Positions 9,149 through 17,261 of a stretch of 64,000 nucleotides of DNA are shown piece after piece (the first letter of the stretch is position 1; the number at the start of each line of letters is the position of its first letter). Under the pieces are notes generated by a model. It saw only the letters and a program-made list of their open reading frames with translations, searched no databases and was not told the DNA's origin. Made by a program: the position numbers and the translations under genes. Origin of the DNA: Mycobacterium sp. 1554424.7 (GTDB taxonomy: Bacteria > Actinomycetota > Actinomycetes > Mycobacteriales > Mycobacteriaceae); assembly GCF_001665295.1 (NCBI RefSeq), contig NZ_LZSE01000093.1, forward strand, positions 1 to 64,000. Direction: 5' to 3'.

Positions 9149-10099
9149 GTGGCCAGAACGGACAACGACACCTGGGCGATCACCGAGAGCGTGGGCGCCA
9201 CGGCGCTGGGCGTCGCGGCGGCCCGGGCGGCGGAAACCGAGAGCGAAAACCCGCTGATCAGCGACCCATTCGCGCGGGTCTTCCTCGATGCCGCCGGCGA
9301 CGGCATGTGGAACTGGTTCGCGGCCCCGGACCTGCCCGACGAGATCGCCGAGGCCGAGCCCGACCTGAAGGCGCGGATGCAGTCGATGCTCGGCTACATG
9401 GCGGCCCGGACGTCGTTTTTCGATCAGTTCTTCCTCGACGCGACCTGCGCGGGCGCGCACCAGGCGGTGATCCTGGCGGCCGGTCTGGACTCCCGGGCCT
9501 GGCGGTTGCCCTGGCCCGATGGGACGACGGTGTTCGAGCTCGACCAGCCCCGGGTGCTGGAGTTCAAGTCCGCGACGTTAGCCGAGCACGGCGCGCGGCC
9601 GACGTGCAACCTGGTGCACGTCCCGATCGACCTGCGCCACGACTGGCCGGCCGCGTTGCGGCAGGCCGGCTTTGACGCCTCGGCGCCGAGCGCGTGGTCG
9701 GCCGAGGGCCTGCTGCCGTTCTTGCCGGCGGCCGCCCAGGACCTGCTCTTCGAGCGGGTTCACGGCCTCGGGACGCCGGGCAGCCGGATCGCCGTGGAGG
9801 CGCCGGGCCCGGGCTTCATGGACCAGGCCGCCCGAGACAAGCAGCGCCAGACCATGCAGCGGGTGCGCGACCTGATGGCCAAGCTGCAGCCCGAGCGCGA
9901 CATCCCCGACGTCCAAGACCTGTGGTACTTCGAGGAGCGTGAGGACGTCGGCGACTGGCTGCGCCGGCACGGCTGGGACGTGACGGTGACGCCGGCCGAG
10001 GAGCTGATGGCGCGCTACGACCGCCGGCCCCCGGAAGGCATCGAAGACGCCGCCCCGCGCAGCTTGTTCGTGGCGGCCGAGCGTACCGAGGGGAAGTGA
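9149..10099 (+). CDS. Class I SAM-dependent methyltransferase, UPF0677/TIGR00027 type (copy 1)
   Basis: This is a roughly 316-residue member of the large mycobacterial family of putative S-adenosylmethionine-dependent methyltransferases related to leucine carboxyl methyltransferases. It has the family N-terminus [20 protein letters not shown], then the SAM-binding segment [17 protein letters not shown] and the [11 protein letters not shown] motif. The frame is open from a TTG at 9134, but the GTG at 9149 matches the family start and is preceded by a GGGGGAC-type ribosome binding site. The stop overlaps the next copy by four bases, giving a two-gene operon of paralogues. The methyl acceptor is unknown. 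Confidence 0.85.
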   Translation: MARTDNDTWAITESVGATALGVAAARAAETESENPLISDPFARVFLDAAGDGMWNWFAAPDLPDEIAEAEPDLKARMQSMLGYMAARTSFFDQFFLDATCAGAHQAVILAAGLDSRAWRLPWPDGTTVFELDQPRVLEFKSATLAEHGARPTCNLVHVPIDLRHDWPAALRQAGFDASAPSAWSAEGLLPFLPAAAQDLLFERVHGLGTPGSRIAVEAPGPGFMDQAARDKQRQTMQRVRDLMAKLQPERDIPDVQDLWYFEEREDVGDWLRRHGWDVTVTPAEELMARYDRRPPEGIEDAAPRSLFVAAERTEGK

Positions 10100-11040
10100 G
10101 CGTGGCCAGGACCGACGACGACACCTGGGAGATCACCGAGAGCGTGGGGGCCACCGCCCTGGGCGTGGCCTCGGCGCGCGCCATGGAAACCGAGAGCGAC
10201 AACCCGTTGATCAGCGACCCGTTCGCGCGGGTCTTCCTCGACGCCGCCGGGGACGGGCTGTGGAACTGGTACTCGGCGTCGCAGCTGCCCGCCGAGGTCC
10301 TTGAGGCCGAACCGACTCTGCGGTTGCAGATGAAGGCGATGGTCGGCTACATGGCTTGCCGCACAGCGTTTTTCGACACGTTCTTCACCGAGGCCGGCGC
10401 GGCCGGCATCCGCCAGGCGGTGATCCTGGCGGCGGGCTTGGACTCGCGGGCGTGGCGGCTGGGATGGCCGGACGGTGTCACGGTGTACGAGCTCGACCAG
10501 CCGCGCGTGCTGGAGTTCAAGTCGTCGACGCTGGCCGAGCACGGGGCGCGGCCCGCCTGCAACCGCGTCGCCGTCCCGGTGGACCTGCGCCAGGACTGGC
10601 CGACGGCGTTGCGGCAGGCCGGTTTTGACGCCTCCGCACCCAGCGCCTGGTCGGCCGAGGGCCTGATGCCCTATCTGCCGGCCGCGGCTCAGGACCTGTT
10701 GTTCGAACGCGTCCACGGTCTTGCCGTTCCCGGCAGCCGGGTCGCGGTCGAAGCGCTGGGGCCGAAGTTTCTCGACCCCGAGTTCCGCGCGAACCGTCGG
10801 CAGCGGATGGAGCGCATCCGCGCGCTGGTGACCAAACTGAACCCGCAGCGCCAGATCCCCAACAACGAGGAACTCTTCTACTTCGAGGAGCGAGAAGAGG
10901 TGGGCGACTGGTTTTCTCGCCACGGCTGGGCCGTGACGGTGAAGTCGGCCGGCGAGCTGATGGCAGGGTACGGCCGCCAAGCCCCCGAAGAGGTCGCGGA
11001 TCAGGTTCCGGGGAACCTGTTCGTGGCCGCGCAGCGCTGA
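10096..11040 (+). CDS. Class I SAM-dependent methyltransferase, UPF0677/TIGR00027 type (copy 2)
   Basis: This 314-residue paralogue of the preceding gene keeps the same motifs: [37 protein letters not shown] and [11 protein letters not shown]. It is similar throughout but clearly diverged, especially in the segment after [14 protein letters not shown] and in the C-terminal quarter, so this is an old tandem duplication. The GTG at 10096 overlaps the upstream TGA. A second GTG six bases on (10102) is an equally good start by comparison with copy 1. Expression is presumably coupled to copy 1. Substrate unknown. Confidence 0.85.
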   Translation: MSVARTDDDTWEITESVGATALGVASARAMETESDNPLISDPFARVFLDAAGDGLWNWYSASQLPAEVLEAEPTLRLQMKAMVGYMACRTAFFDTFFTEAGAAGIRQAVILAAGLDSRAWRLGWPDGVTVYELDQPRVLEFKSSTLAEHGARPACNRVAVPVDLRQDWPTALRQAGFDASAPSAWSAEGLMPYLPAAAQDLLFERVHGLAVPGSRVAVEALGPKFLDPEFRANRRQRMERIRALVTKLNPQRQIPNNEELFYFEEREEVGDWFSRHGWAVTVKSAGELMAGYGRQAPEEVADQVPGNLFVAAQR

Positions 11041-11054
11041 CCGGCCTCACGGGG

Positions 11055-11768
11055 CTACGCTTTTTCGTTGGCCTTACCGTCGGCGCCGCCGCGGGCATGC
11101 GCCCGCCATTTCCGAAATCCATGCCGCGCCGCGAACGCGCCGATGATGGCGCTGACGCACCACACCGCGATCGCCGCGTACGCCAGCGGGGACGACAGAT
11201 GCCGGATGGAGGCGCCCAGCGCGGTGTAGGCGAACGCCCGCGGCGCCGAACCGATCAGCGAACCGATTGCCATCTGCCACAACGGAACTCCGAAGGCGCC
11301 GAACGCATACGAGGCGAGCGCGTCGGAGATCCCCGGGACGAATCGCTGACCCACCACCGCCCACAGCCCGCGCCGTTCGATCAGCGCGTCGATGCGGTCG
11401 GCGCGCTGCGGACCCAGCAGGGCCCGGGCGCTCTCGCGGCCGGCCCGGCGGCCGACGCGGCTGGCAACCATCGCGGTACCGACCGCGGCGCCCAGTGTCA
11501 CGAAGACCCCCAGGAGGGGACCGAACAGCATTCCGCTGCCCGCCGCCAGAATCGAGCCCGGCACGAACAGCGCGCCCAGCACCGCCGACACGACGACATA
11601 GGCAAGCGGCGCCGCCGGGCCCGTCGCCGAGACGGCGCGCCGTATCTCGTCGATGTCGATGACGCGTGCGACGGCAACCGCGTAGAACATCGCGGCCAGG
11701 AAGGCGGCGAAGACGCCGAGCCGGATGACATGGCGGCGCCGGGATGTCGGTGCGGAACGGTCGGCCAC
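11055..11768 (-). CDS. VTT/SNARE-associated domain membrane protein (Rv0625c-like, DedA/TMEM64 type)
   Basis: This 237-residue integral membrane protein has four to five hydrophobic segments and the VTT-domain core, including a re-entrant-type segment around GALFVPGSILAAGSGMLFGPLLG and the conserved GQRFVPGISDALASYAFG. Proteins of this family are linked to lipid scrambling and envelope homeostasis. The position (near vapBC and upstream of recD) fits M. tuberculosis Rv0625c, about 246 residues as I recall. The open frame extends far upstream inside the SEC-C gene. The GTG at 11768 is preferred because it lies just 12 bases after that gene's stop and starts immediately before the basic RRRH segment preceding the first helix. 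Confidence 0.8.
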   Translation of the reverse strand: MADRSAPTSRRRHVIRLGVFAAFLAAMFYAVAVARVIDIDEIRRAVSATGPAAPLAYVVVSAVLGALFVPGSILAAGSGMLFGPLLGVFVTLGAAVGTAMVASRVGRRAGRESARALLGPQRADRIDALIERRGLWAVVGQRFVPGISDALASYAFGAFGVPLWQMAIGSLIGSAPRAFAYTALGASIRHLSSPLAYAAIAVWCVSAIIGAFAARHGFRKWRAHARGGADGKANEKA

Positions 11769-11779
11769 GGTGACGACGA

Positions 11780-13822
11780 TCAGTCCGCCGCCCCGGGCGG
11801 GCTCTCCGGCGGCGAAAAGCGTTGGCTCAGCTGCGCCACCAGCGTCACCGGGTCCGGTTCGGCGTCGAGCAGCTCGGTCAGCGCGTCGCGCTCGTGCGGC
11901 GCGACCCGTTCCAGGCCACCGAAGAATTGCTCGGTGTCGGCGGCGGGCAGCACGTGCGCGCACACCACCCACCCGGGCTGCAGCTGGCGACTGGCGGCCC
12001 GCTCCCGCACCTCGTGCCTTTCGCCGGTGCGCACATCGCGCACGGTGACGCCCTGGCCCGGCTGCACCCGCTCGACCTCGAACACCGACCGCTGGACCGC
12101 CAACCACCGCTCGGCCAGCAGCCGCTCGTCGTCGGGCAGCAGCGACCCGCGGATCTCGAGGAACTCCGCCAAGGCGCCGCCCTCGAACAGCACCGCGTCC
12201 AACACCAGCGGATCGCTTAACGCCGCGTCCAGCGCGTCGGGATCATCGACCGCGTGGCGGCACCGTTCGTAACCGGCCTCGAACAGCACGTCGTCCCACC
12301 CGCTGAGCAGCGCGTGCTGCGCGGCCTTCGCGTACAGCCAGGCCGCCCGATCGTCCAGCGGCAGCCGCTCTTTGCCCAGGTGACATTTTTTGTACTTACG
12401 CCCGGAGCCGCACCAGCACTGCTCGTTGCGGCCGAGGTCGTGCCGGGCCTCGACCTGGTTGTGTTCCAACAGCTCCAGCAGCGGGTGATCCGGCTCGGCT
12501 TCGGCGCGGCGCAGCAACGCCAGGGCCCGCGCGGCGTCGCCACGATCGGAGGCGAAGCGGGCCAGGTCCAACAGCGGCAACGGCCAATCCGGATCCATCG
12601 ACTCGGCCGCCAGGAACTCGCGTTCGGCCTCCTCGACGTCGCCCATCTGCTCCAGCGCCACCGCGCGCAGCCACCGAAACGCCACTCGGGCCGCGCGCGG
12701 CACCCGCGGTTCCAGCGCGTCGGCGAACAGGCCCAGGGCCGCGGCACCGCTGGGGTCGTCCCCGATCGTTTCCTCTACCAGCAGCTCGGCCAGCAGCGGG
12801 TCGGCCAGCGCCGCCCCCAACTCAGCCGCCAGATCGGCGAACCCGTCGGCCTCTGGCCGGCCCTCGTCCTCGGCGGCCGGTGTCGGCCCGGCTTCTGGCT
12901 CGGCATCGACGTCGACGTCGACGTCGACGGAGGCGTCGGCGGAGGCGGATTCAACCAGTTGCGCTACCTGTTCGTACAGCTGGATCAGCGCGTACAGGGT
13001 GACCGCGTCGTCGGGATCGATGTCATGCCTGGTGGTCAACGCCCTGCAACCCCGGTCGAAATCCCAACGGGCCCAATCGAAACCGACCGGTGCGAGCCAC
13101 TCGCCGCGCCGCGTCAGACCGCAGTCGTCGACGATCTCCGACAAGGGCGGCAGCGGCTCGGTGAAGGCCGTCGGGTCCTGGGCGCACACCGTCCACACCG
13201 CCGCGGGGAAAAATTCCGGCTTGTCGGGGTCGAGCGTCGCCGCCAGCCCCGCCGCCACGTCGGCATCCGCGACCGCCGTAACCCGCTCGAGCGCGAGTCC
13301 CCGTTCGGTCAGCCGCACCCCGACCAGGTCCCCGTCGCCCACGCCCAACGACGCCAGCGTGCCGGGGGCCAGGAGCAGCGCACCGTGCGGGTCGACCACT
13401 TCGGTAGGGATGCCCCTCTCTTCGAGCAGTTCGTCGTCGTACTCTTCGAGCACCGTCCGCACCGGTGTCCCGTCGGCGAGCTGCTGGTAGTCGGGGTGAT
13501 CGCAGAGCGTGGTGATCGGGGCGAGATCCGGGCTCACGGTGAGCAGGTCGTGGGCGACCTCGTCGGCGGCGACCCGGTGGGTGAACCCCCTCAGGGCCAG
13601 CAGCGTCGGCAGCCATACCCACCGTTCATCGACCAATTGCCTTGCGGGGTATTTGATTTCGAGGCGAAGGTCCTTGAGTACGTCGTCCGGCTCGGCCACG
13701 CCGCCGTCGCGCAGACACTGGGCGATGTCGTCCTCTCGCAAGGGGCCCTGATCGACCAGAAGTCTCGCAAGGTCCCGCGCAGGGTCGACCGCTTCCGCCA
13801 CGGCGACCACCCTATGCCGCAT
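11780..13822 (-). CDS. Large SEC-C motif protein with TPR-like region
   Basis: This protein of about 680 residues, predicted soluble, has its clearest landmark in the SEC-C zinc-binding motif NEQCWCGSGRKYKKCH about two thirds along. It is preceded by a TPR-like helical stretch (AFRWLRAVALEQMGDVEEAEREFLAAE). A low-complexity acidic VDVDVDVDAE segment lies in the middle, encoded by gtcgac repeats near 12,906-12,930. SEC-C motifs occur in SecA and in many proteins of unknown function, and I cannot assign an activity. The start is uncertain: ATGs at 13870, 13858 and 13822 are all in frame. I chose 13822 because the earlier ones lie inside or beside the vapBC operator. The downstream membrane gene follows 11 bases later. 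Confidence 0.75.
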   Translation of the reverse strand: MRHRVVAVAEAVDPARDLARLLVDQGPLREDDIAQCLRDGGVAEPDDVLKDLRLEIKYPARQLVDERWVWLPTLLALRGFTHRVAADEVAHDLLTVSPDLAPITTLCDHPDYQQLADGTPVRTVLEEYDDELLEERGIPTEVVDPHGALLLAPGTLASLGVGDGDLVGVRLTERGLALERVTAVADADVAAGLAATLDPDKPEFFPAAVWTVCAQDPTAFTEPLPPLSEIVDDCGLTRRGEWLAPVGFDWARWDFDRGCRALTTRHDIDPDDAVTLYALIQLYEQVAQLVESASADASVDVDVDVDAEPEAGPTPAAEDEGRPEADGFADLAAELGAALADPLLAELLVEETIGDDPSGAAALGLFADALEPRVPRAARVAFRWLRAVALEQMGDVEEAEREFLAAESMDPDWPLPLLDLARFASDRGDAARALALLRRAEAEPDHPLLELLEHNQVEARHDLGRNEQCWCGSGRKYKKCHLGKERLPLDDRAAWLYAKAAQHALLSGWDDVLFEAGYERCRHAVDDPDALDAALSDPLVLDAVLFEGGALAEFLEIRGSLLPDDERLLAERWLAVQRSVFEVERVQPGQGVTVRDVRTGERHEVRERAASRQLQPGWVVCAHVLPAADTEQFFGGLERVAPHERDALTELLDAEPDPVTLVAQLSQRFSPPESPPGAAD

Positions 13823-13863
13823 GCGAAAGGTACGGGCAGGGCTACGCCGAGTCGGCATGATCC

Positions 13864-13891
13864 GCATCAATGCATCATGATGCGATGATGC
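13864..13891. promoter_or_regulatory. Nested inverted-repeat operator of vapBC
   Basis: Four copies of the hexamer gcatca or its complement tgatgc lie at 13864-13869, 13872-13877, 13878-13883 and 13886-13891. They are symmetric about 13877.5, with two-base spacers on each side. The inner pair forms a perfect 12-bp palindrome, gcatcatgatgc. Ribbon-helix-helix antitoxins bind such paired half-sites and repress their own operon, so this is probably the VapB(C) autoregulatory operator. It also lies just upstream of the divergent SEC-C gene, which it could co-regulate. Confidence 0.75.
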
Positions 13892-13902
13892 TAGAGTTAA
13901 GC

Positions 13903-14127
13903 GTGCGCACCACCGTGGACCTGCCGGACGACCTGCATCAGCAGGCGCTGGCGATTGCCCGGGACACGCACCGCACGCTGAGCCAGACCGTCGCCGACCT
14001 CATCCGGCGCGGCCTCGGGGCCGGCAGCACCGGCGCAATCGCCACGGATTCGAGGACGGGACTGCCCGTGGTGAGCGTCGGGACGGTCGTCACGTCCGAG
14101 GACGTGCGCTCGTTGGAGGATGAGTGA
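13903..14127 (+). CDS. vapB: VapB-family ribbon-helix-helix antitoxin
   Basis: This 74-residue antitoxin has an N-terminal ribbon-helix-helix DNA-binding part (VRTTVDLPDDLHQQALAIARDTHRTLSQTVADLIRRGL) and a flexible C-terminus that should wrap the toxin and block its active site. The open frame begins at 13870, but the GTG at 13903 matches the usual RTTVDLP start and leaves the operator upstream of the coding sequence. ATGs at 13885 and 13888 are alternatives. The stop codon overlaps the toxin GTG by four bases (GTGA), the standard coupled arrangement. I do not assign an M. tuberculosis VapB number. Confidence 0.85.
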   Translation: MRTTVDLPDDLHQQALAIARDTHRTLSQTVADLIRRGLGAGSTGAIATDSRTGLPVVSVGTVVTSEDVRSLEDE

Positions 14128-14531
14128 CGGCGCTGCTCGATGCGAACGTGCTCATCGCGTTGGTCGTCGCGGAGCACGTGCATCATGACGCCGCTGCGGA
14201 TTGGATGGCGCGATCCGACACAAGATTTGCGACGTGTCCGATCACGCAGGGAAGTCTCGTCCGGTTCCTGGTGCGAATGGGGCAAACCGCGGCGGCCGCG
14301 CGCGATGTCGTCAGCGCCGTCGAAAACGCAAAACGCCACGAGTTCTGGACGGACGGTCTCTCTTTCGCCGATGTGGAGTTCGGTGGTGTGGTCGGCCACC
14401 GGCAGGTGACGGATGCCTATTTGGCTGCGCTGGCCCGCAGTCACACCGGCGAGTTGGCCACCCTCGACAGCGGGCTGGCCCACCTGCACGGCGACGTCGC
14501 GGTGTTGATTCCCACGGCACGATCGAGCTAG
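14124..14531 (+). CDS. vapC: VapC-family PIN-domain toxin ribonuclease
   Basis: This 135-residue PIN-domain toxin belongs to a family of Mg/Mn-dependent endoribonucleases that cut tRNA or rRNA when released from VapB. Acidic residues expected in the active site are visible at D6 (ALLDANVLIAL), in VTDAYLAALA and in ATLDSGLAHL. At the position that is often glutamate the sequence is PITQGSLVRFL, a glutamine variant that I recall from some mycobacterial VapC proteins. It overlaps the antitoxin gene by four bases. Target RNA cannot be told from sequence. Confidence 0.88.
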   Translation: MTALLDANVLIALVVAEHVHHDAAADWMARSDTRFATCPITQGSLVRFLVRMGQTAAAARDVVSAVENAKRHEFWTDGLSFADVEFGGVVGHRQVTDAYLAALARSHTGELATLDSGLAHLHGDVAVLIPTARSS

Positions 14532-14545
14532 GAGACGACACCGAC

Positions 14546-15088
14546 ATGGCGGCAGGCAGTGGCGCGGCGCGTCCGGCAATTCCGGAGGACGCCGCCAATT
14601 GCGTTGCGATCTACCGACCCTACGTCGAGAACACGGCGATAAGCTTCGAGCTCGAAGTGCCGTCCGTAGCCGAGATGGCGCGACGTATCGCCGCGGCCCG
14701 CTACACGCACGAGTGGCTCGTCCTCGAACACGACGATCGCATCGTCGGCTATGCCTACGCGCACACGTTCAATCCCCGGGCCGCATACCGATGGTCGGCC
14801 GAGGTCAGCATCTACATCGACAACGGTCATCACCGGTGCGGCGGCGGGCGCCAGCTCTACACAGACCTACTGCGCCGGCTCACCGAGCGCGGTTACCGAC
14901 GCGCCTTCGCCGGGATCACCCAGCCCAACGAAGCCAGCAACGCATTTCACCGATCTTTCGGGTTCCAAGATGCGGGCCTGTATCGCCGCGTGGGATGGAA
15001 GCACAACAGCTGGCACGACGTCGCGTGGATGCAACTCGACCTGCTTCCCACTGCCGACGACGACCGCCCAGCAACCCCGATCGTCTAG
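14546..15088 (+). CDS. GNAT acetyltransferase of the phosphinothricin/methionine-sulfoximine N-acetyltransferase type
   Basis: This 180-residue GNAT protein has an N-terminal AIPEDAANCVAIYRPYVENTAISFE block, which is characteristic of the Pat/YncA (MnaT) group that acetylates the amine of phosphinothricin, methionine sulfoximine or methionine sulfone. The acetyl-CoA-binding turn is HRCGGGRQLYTDLLRRL, followed by GITQPNEASNAFHRSFGF. The ATG at 14546 is preceded by AGGAG at 14530-14534, overlapping the vapC stop, so it may be transcribed with vapBC. Its role could be detoxification of amino-acid analogues. Confidence 0.85.
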   Translation: MAAGSGAARPAIPEDAANCVAIYRPYVENTAISFELEVPSVAEMARRIAAARYTHEWLVLEHDDRIVGYAYAHTFNPRAAYRWSAEVSIYIDNGHHRCGGGRQLYTDLLRRLTERGYRRAFAGITQPNEASNAFHRSFGFQDAGLYRRVGWKHNSWHDVAWMQLDLLPTADDDRPATPIV

Positions 15089-15102
15089 CCCACCGTGAAA
15101 TG

Positions 15103-15321
15103 TCAGGGATGACAACTTATCTGCGTCATGACGCGGTCGCAGATGGCGGCGAAGATGTCGCCATCGTCCGCGAAGCGGCCCCGACCGCCATGCTGAAGGA
15201 AGCCCGCGAGGCGTCGATCGAGCGGCCAGTTCGCATACTCGTCGCCGCCGTAAGGGGATTCCAGGAATTGGCGTGCGAGGTCGTCGACATCGGTGTCGAT
15301 TAACCAGATCACCGGATTCAT
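15103..15321 (-). CDS. Small hypothetical protein
   Basis: This 72-residue, acidic, soluble protein of unknown function has the notable segments WLIDTDVDDLARQFLESPYGG and ADDGDIFAAICDRVM. Codon third positions are strongly G/C as in real genes of this genome, and no gene overlaps it on the other strand, which supports coding. It is convergent with the acetyltransferase gene and lies downstream of recD on the same strand. The 220 bases between it and recD (15322-15542) show no further gene that I can support. No family is recognised. Confidence 0.5.
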   Translation of the reverse strand: MNPVIWLIDTDVDDLARQFLESPYGGDEYANWPLDRRLAGFLQHGGRGRFADDGDIFAAICDRVMTQISCHP

Positions 15322-15542
15322 GGACGAAACTCTGCTAGTGCCGGGCCAATTCGCCGCGACCCTCGCTGCGTTTGACCGCGGCGAGCCTGCGTTAGCCGTT
15401 TCACGGCAACTTCTCCCCGAGAACGAAATCGATATGAACCCCGGACGCTGCGTCCCGACGAACTGGGTTCAAAGAACAAAGCCTACCGCTGTGTCGGTCC
15501 GTTGCATACAGAAGCGAGCCGCGACGAAGGCGCCCGACTCCG

Positions 15543-17261
15543 TCAAGCGACGGGCCCCGTGGTCTGCAGCCGCTGCCGCAGCCCGCTCGCCCGCACCGCC
15601 CGCCGTCCGATCGCCGCCCGCACCGACGCCTCCGAACCGACCACCCGGACCTTCGCCTTGGCGCGGGTCACCGCGGTATAGAACAGCTCGCGGGTCAGCA
15701 ACCGCGAATCCTCGGGCGGCATCAGGACCGTGACCTCGGCGGCCTGGCTGCCCTGGCTCTTGTGGATGGTCATCGCGTGCATGGTCTCGATGTCCGCCAG
15801 CCGGCTGGGGGAGAAGTCCAGCGGCCCGGTGGCGCCGGCGATGACCGCCCGCAACCCGTCGGCGCCGGCGACGACCACCCCGGTGTCGCCGTTGTAGACC
15901 TTGAGCCCATAGTCGTTGGCGGTCACCAACAATGGTCGGCCTGCGTACCAGGCCGCGAACGCCGGCTGGCCCGTCTCCTCGGTGAGCCAGCGCTCCACCT
16001 GCCGGTTCCAGTGCGACATCCCGTACGGACCGCGCCGGTGTGCGCACAACAGCCGGTGCTCGTCGAGCGTCGCCAGCGCCGCCCCCGCGGCGCCGAGCAC
16101 CGCCGCCTCCCGCACGCGCAGCGCGTGGGAGACCAGCACTCCGCGCAACCGGTCGGCCGGGCGGTCGGAGTCGATCCACTCGATGTGCCGCCCGCCGGCG
16201 GCCAGCAACCCCACCACCCGGTCTTCGTCGCCGGTCCGGATCGCCTTGGCCAGCGCCCCGATCGACTCACCGAATCGGTGCGGCGTGCGCAGGGCGGCCA
16301 CCCGCACGTCGTGCCGCGCGGTCAGCCCTTCCACCAGGTCCGCGAGCACCGCGCCGGCTTCCACCGAGGCAAGCTGATCAGGATCGCCCACCAGGATCAG
16401 CCGCGTATCCGGGCGCACCGCCTCCAGCAGCCGCGCCATCATCGTCAGCGACACCATCGACGTCTCGTCGACGACGATGACGTCGTGCGGTAGCCGGTTG
16501 CCGCGATTGTGCTTGAACCGCACCGACGTGTCCGGCCGCGAGCCCAGCAGCCGGTGCAGCGTCGTCGCCCGCAGGCCGACCAGCCGCGCGCGGTCCACCG
16601 CGTCGAGCTTGTCGACCTCGGCGGCCACCGCCTCGGCCAGGCGCGCCGCGGCCTTGCCGGTCGGTGCGGCCAGGGCGATCCGGGGCCGCGGCGCGCCGGC
16701 GAGTTCCGCCTGGCCGACCAGCAGCGCCAGCAGCCGCGCTACCGTGGTGGTCTTGCCCGTGCCGGGGCCGCCGGTCAGCACCGTAACCGCCTGTGACAGC
16801 GCTATTTCGGCCGCGCTCCGTTGCTCGTCATACTCGGGCGGCGGGAAGAGCCGCTGCAACGCGGGCACGTCGCCCGCCGTCCCGGGTACCGAGAGCGCCA
16901 ACAGATCGGCACACACCTGTTCTTCCTCGAGCCAGTACCGGTCCAGGTAGAGCAGATCGCCGAACAGGCGCAGTGCGGGCGGCGATCCGAGCAGCGGGCT
17001 GGCCCGCACGGCGGACAGCCAATCGTCGGCGGCGGGCCACGGCAGGTCGGTCATGCCGAGCTGCGCCGCCACGGCCCGCATGTCCACGCACACCGAACCG
17101 CCCCGAAGCGCGCGCACCGCCAGCGCGACCGCCAGCGCGACCCGCTCGTCGGGCTCGCCCGCCAGGGCCGTAAGACGCTGCGCCACATGGACATCCGCCG
17201 CCTCGAACACTCCGGCATCCCCGAACGTCCGCAGCAATCCATCGGTCGCCTGCACCGTCAC
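15543..17261 (-). CDS. recD: Exodeoxyribonuclease V alpha chain RecD
   Basis: This 572-residue superfamily 1B helicase subunit of the RecBCD complex loads on double-strand ends and unwinds 5' to 3'. The Walker A motif is TGGPGTGKTTTVARLL, motif II is VIVDETSMVS, and the C-terminal motifs AMTIHKSQGSQ and FYTAVTRAK are all present. The GTG start at 17261 overlaps the recB stop (GTGA), so recB and recD are translationally coupled. An open frame continues upstream to 17447 but lies within recB. Length agrees with M. tuberculosis RecD (about 575). In mycobacteria RecBCD acts mainly in single-strand annealing, with AdnAB taking the homologous recombination role. Confidence 0.95.
   Translation of the reverse strand: MTVQATDGLLRTFGDAGVFEAADVHVAQRLTALAGEPDERVALAVALAVRALRGGSVCVDMRAVAAQLGMTDLPWPAADDWLSAVRASPLLGSPPALRLFGDLLYLDRYWLEEEQVCADLLALSVPGTAGDVPALQRLFPPPEYDEQRSAAEIALSQAVTVLTGGPGTGKTTTVARLLALLVGQAELAGAPRPRIALAAPTGKAAARLAEAVAAEVDKLDAVDRARLVGLRATTLHRLLGSRPDTSVRFKHNRGNRLPHDVIVVDETSMVSLTMMARLLEAVRPDTRLILVGDPDQLASVEAGAVLADLVEGLTARHDVRVAALRTPHRFGESIGALAKAIRTGDEDRVVGLLAAGGRHIEWIDSDRPADRLRGVLVSHALRVREAAVLGAAGAALATLDEHRLLCAHRRGPYGMSHWNRQVERWLTEETGQPAFAAWYAGRPLLVTANDYGLKVYNGDTGVVVAGADGLRAVIAGATGPLDFSPSRLADIETMHAMTIHKSQGSQAAEVTVLMPPEDSRLLTRELFYTAVTRAKAKVRVVGSEASVRAAIGRRAVRASGLRQRLQTTGPVA

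Noticed and set aside
12254-13888. 544-codon plus-strand open frame opposite the SEC-C gene
   Set aside because: The minus-strand frame contains a clear SEC-C motif and TPR-like helices; the plus-strand peptide is repetitive Gly, Gln and Arg.
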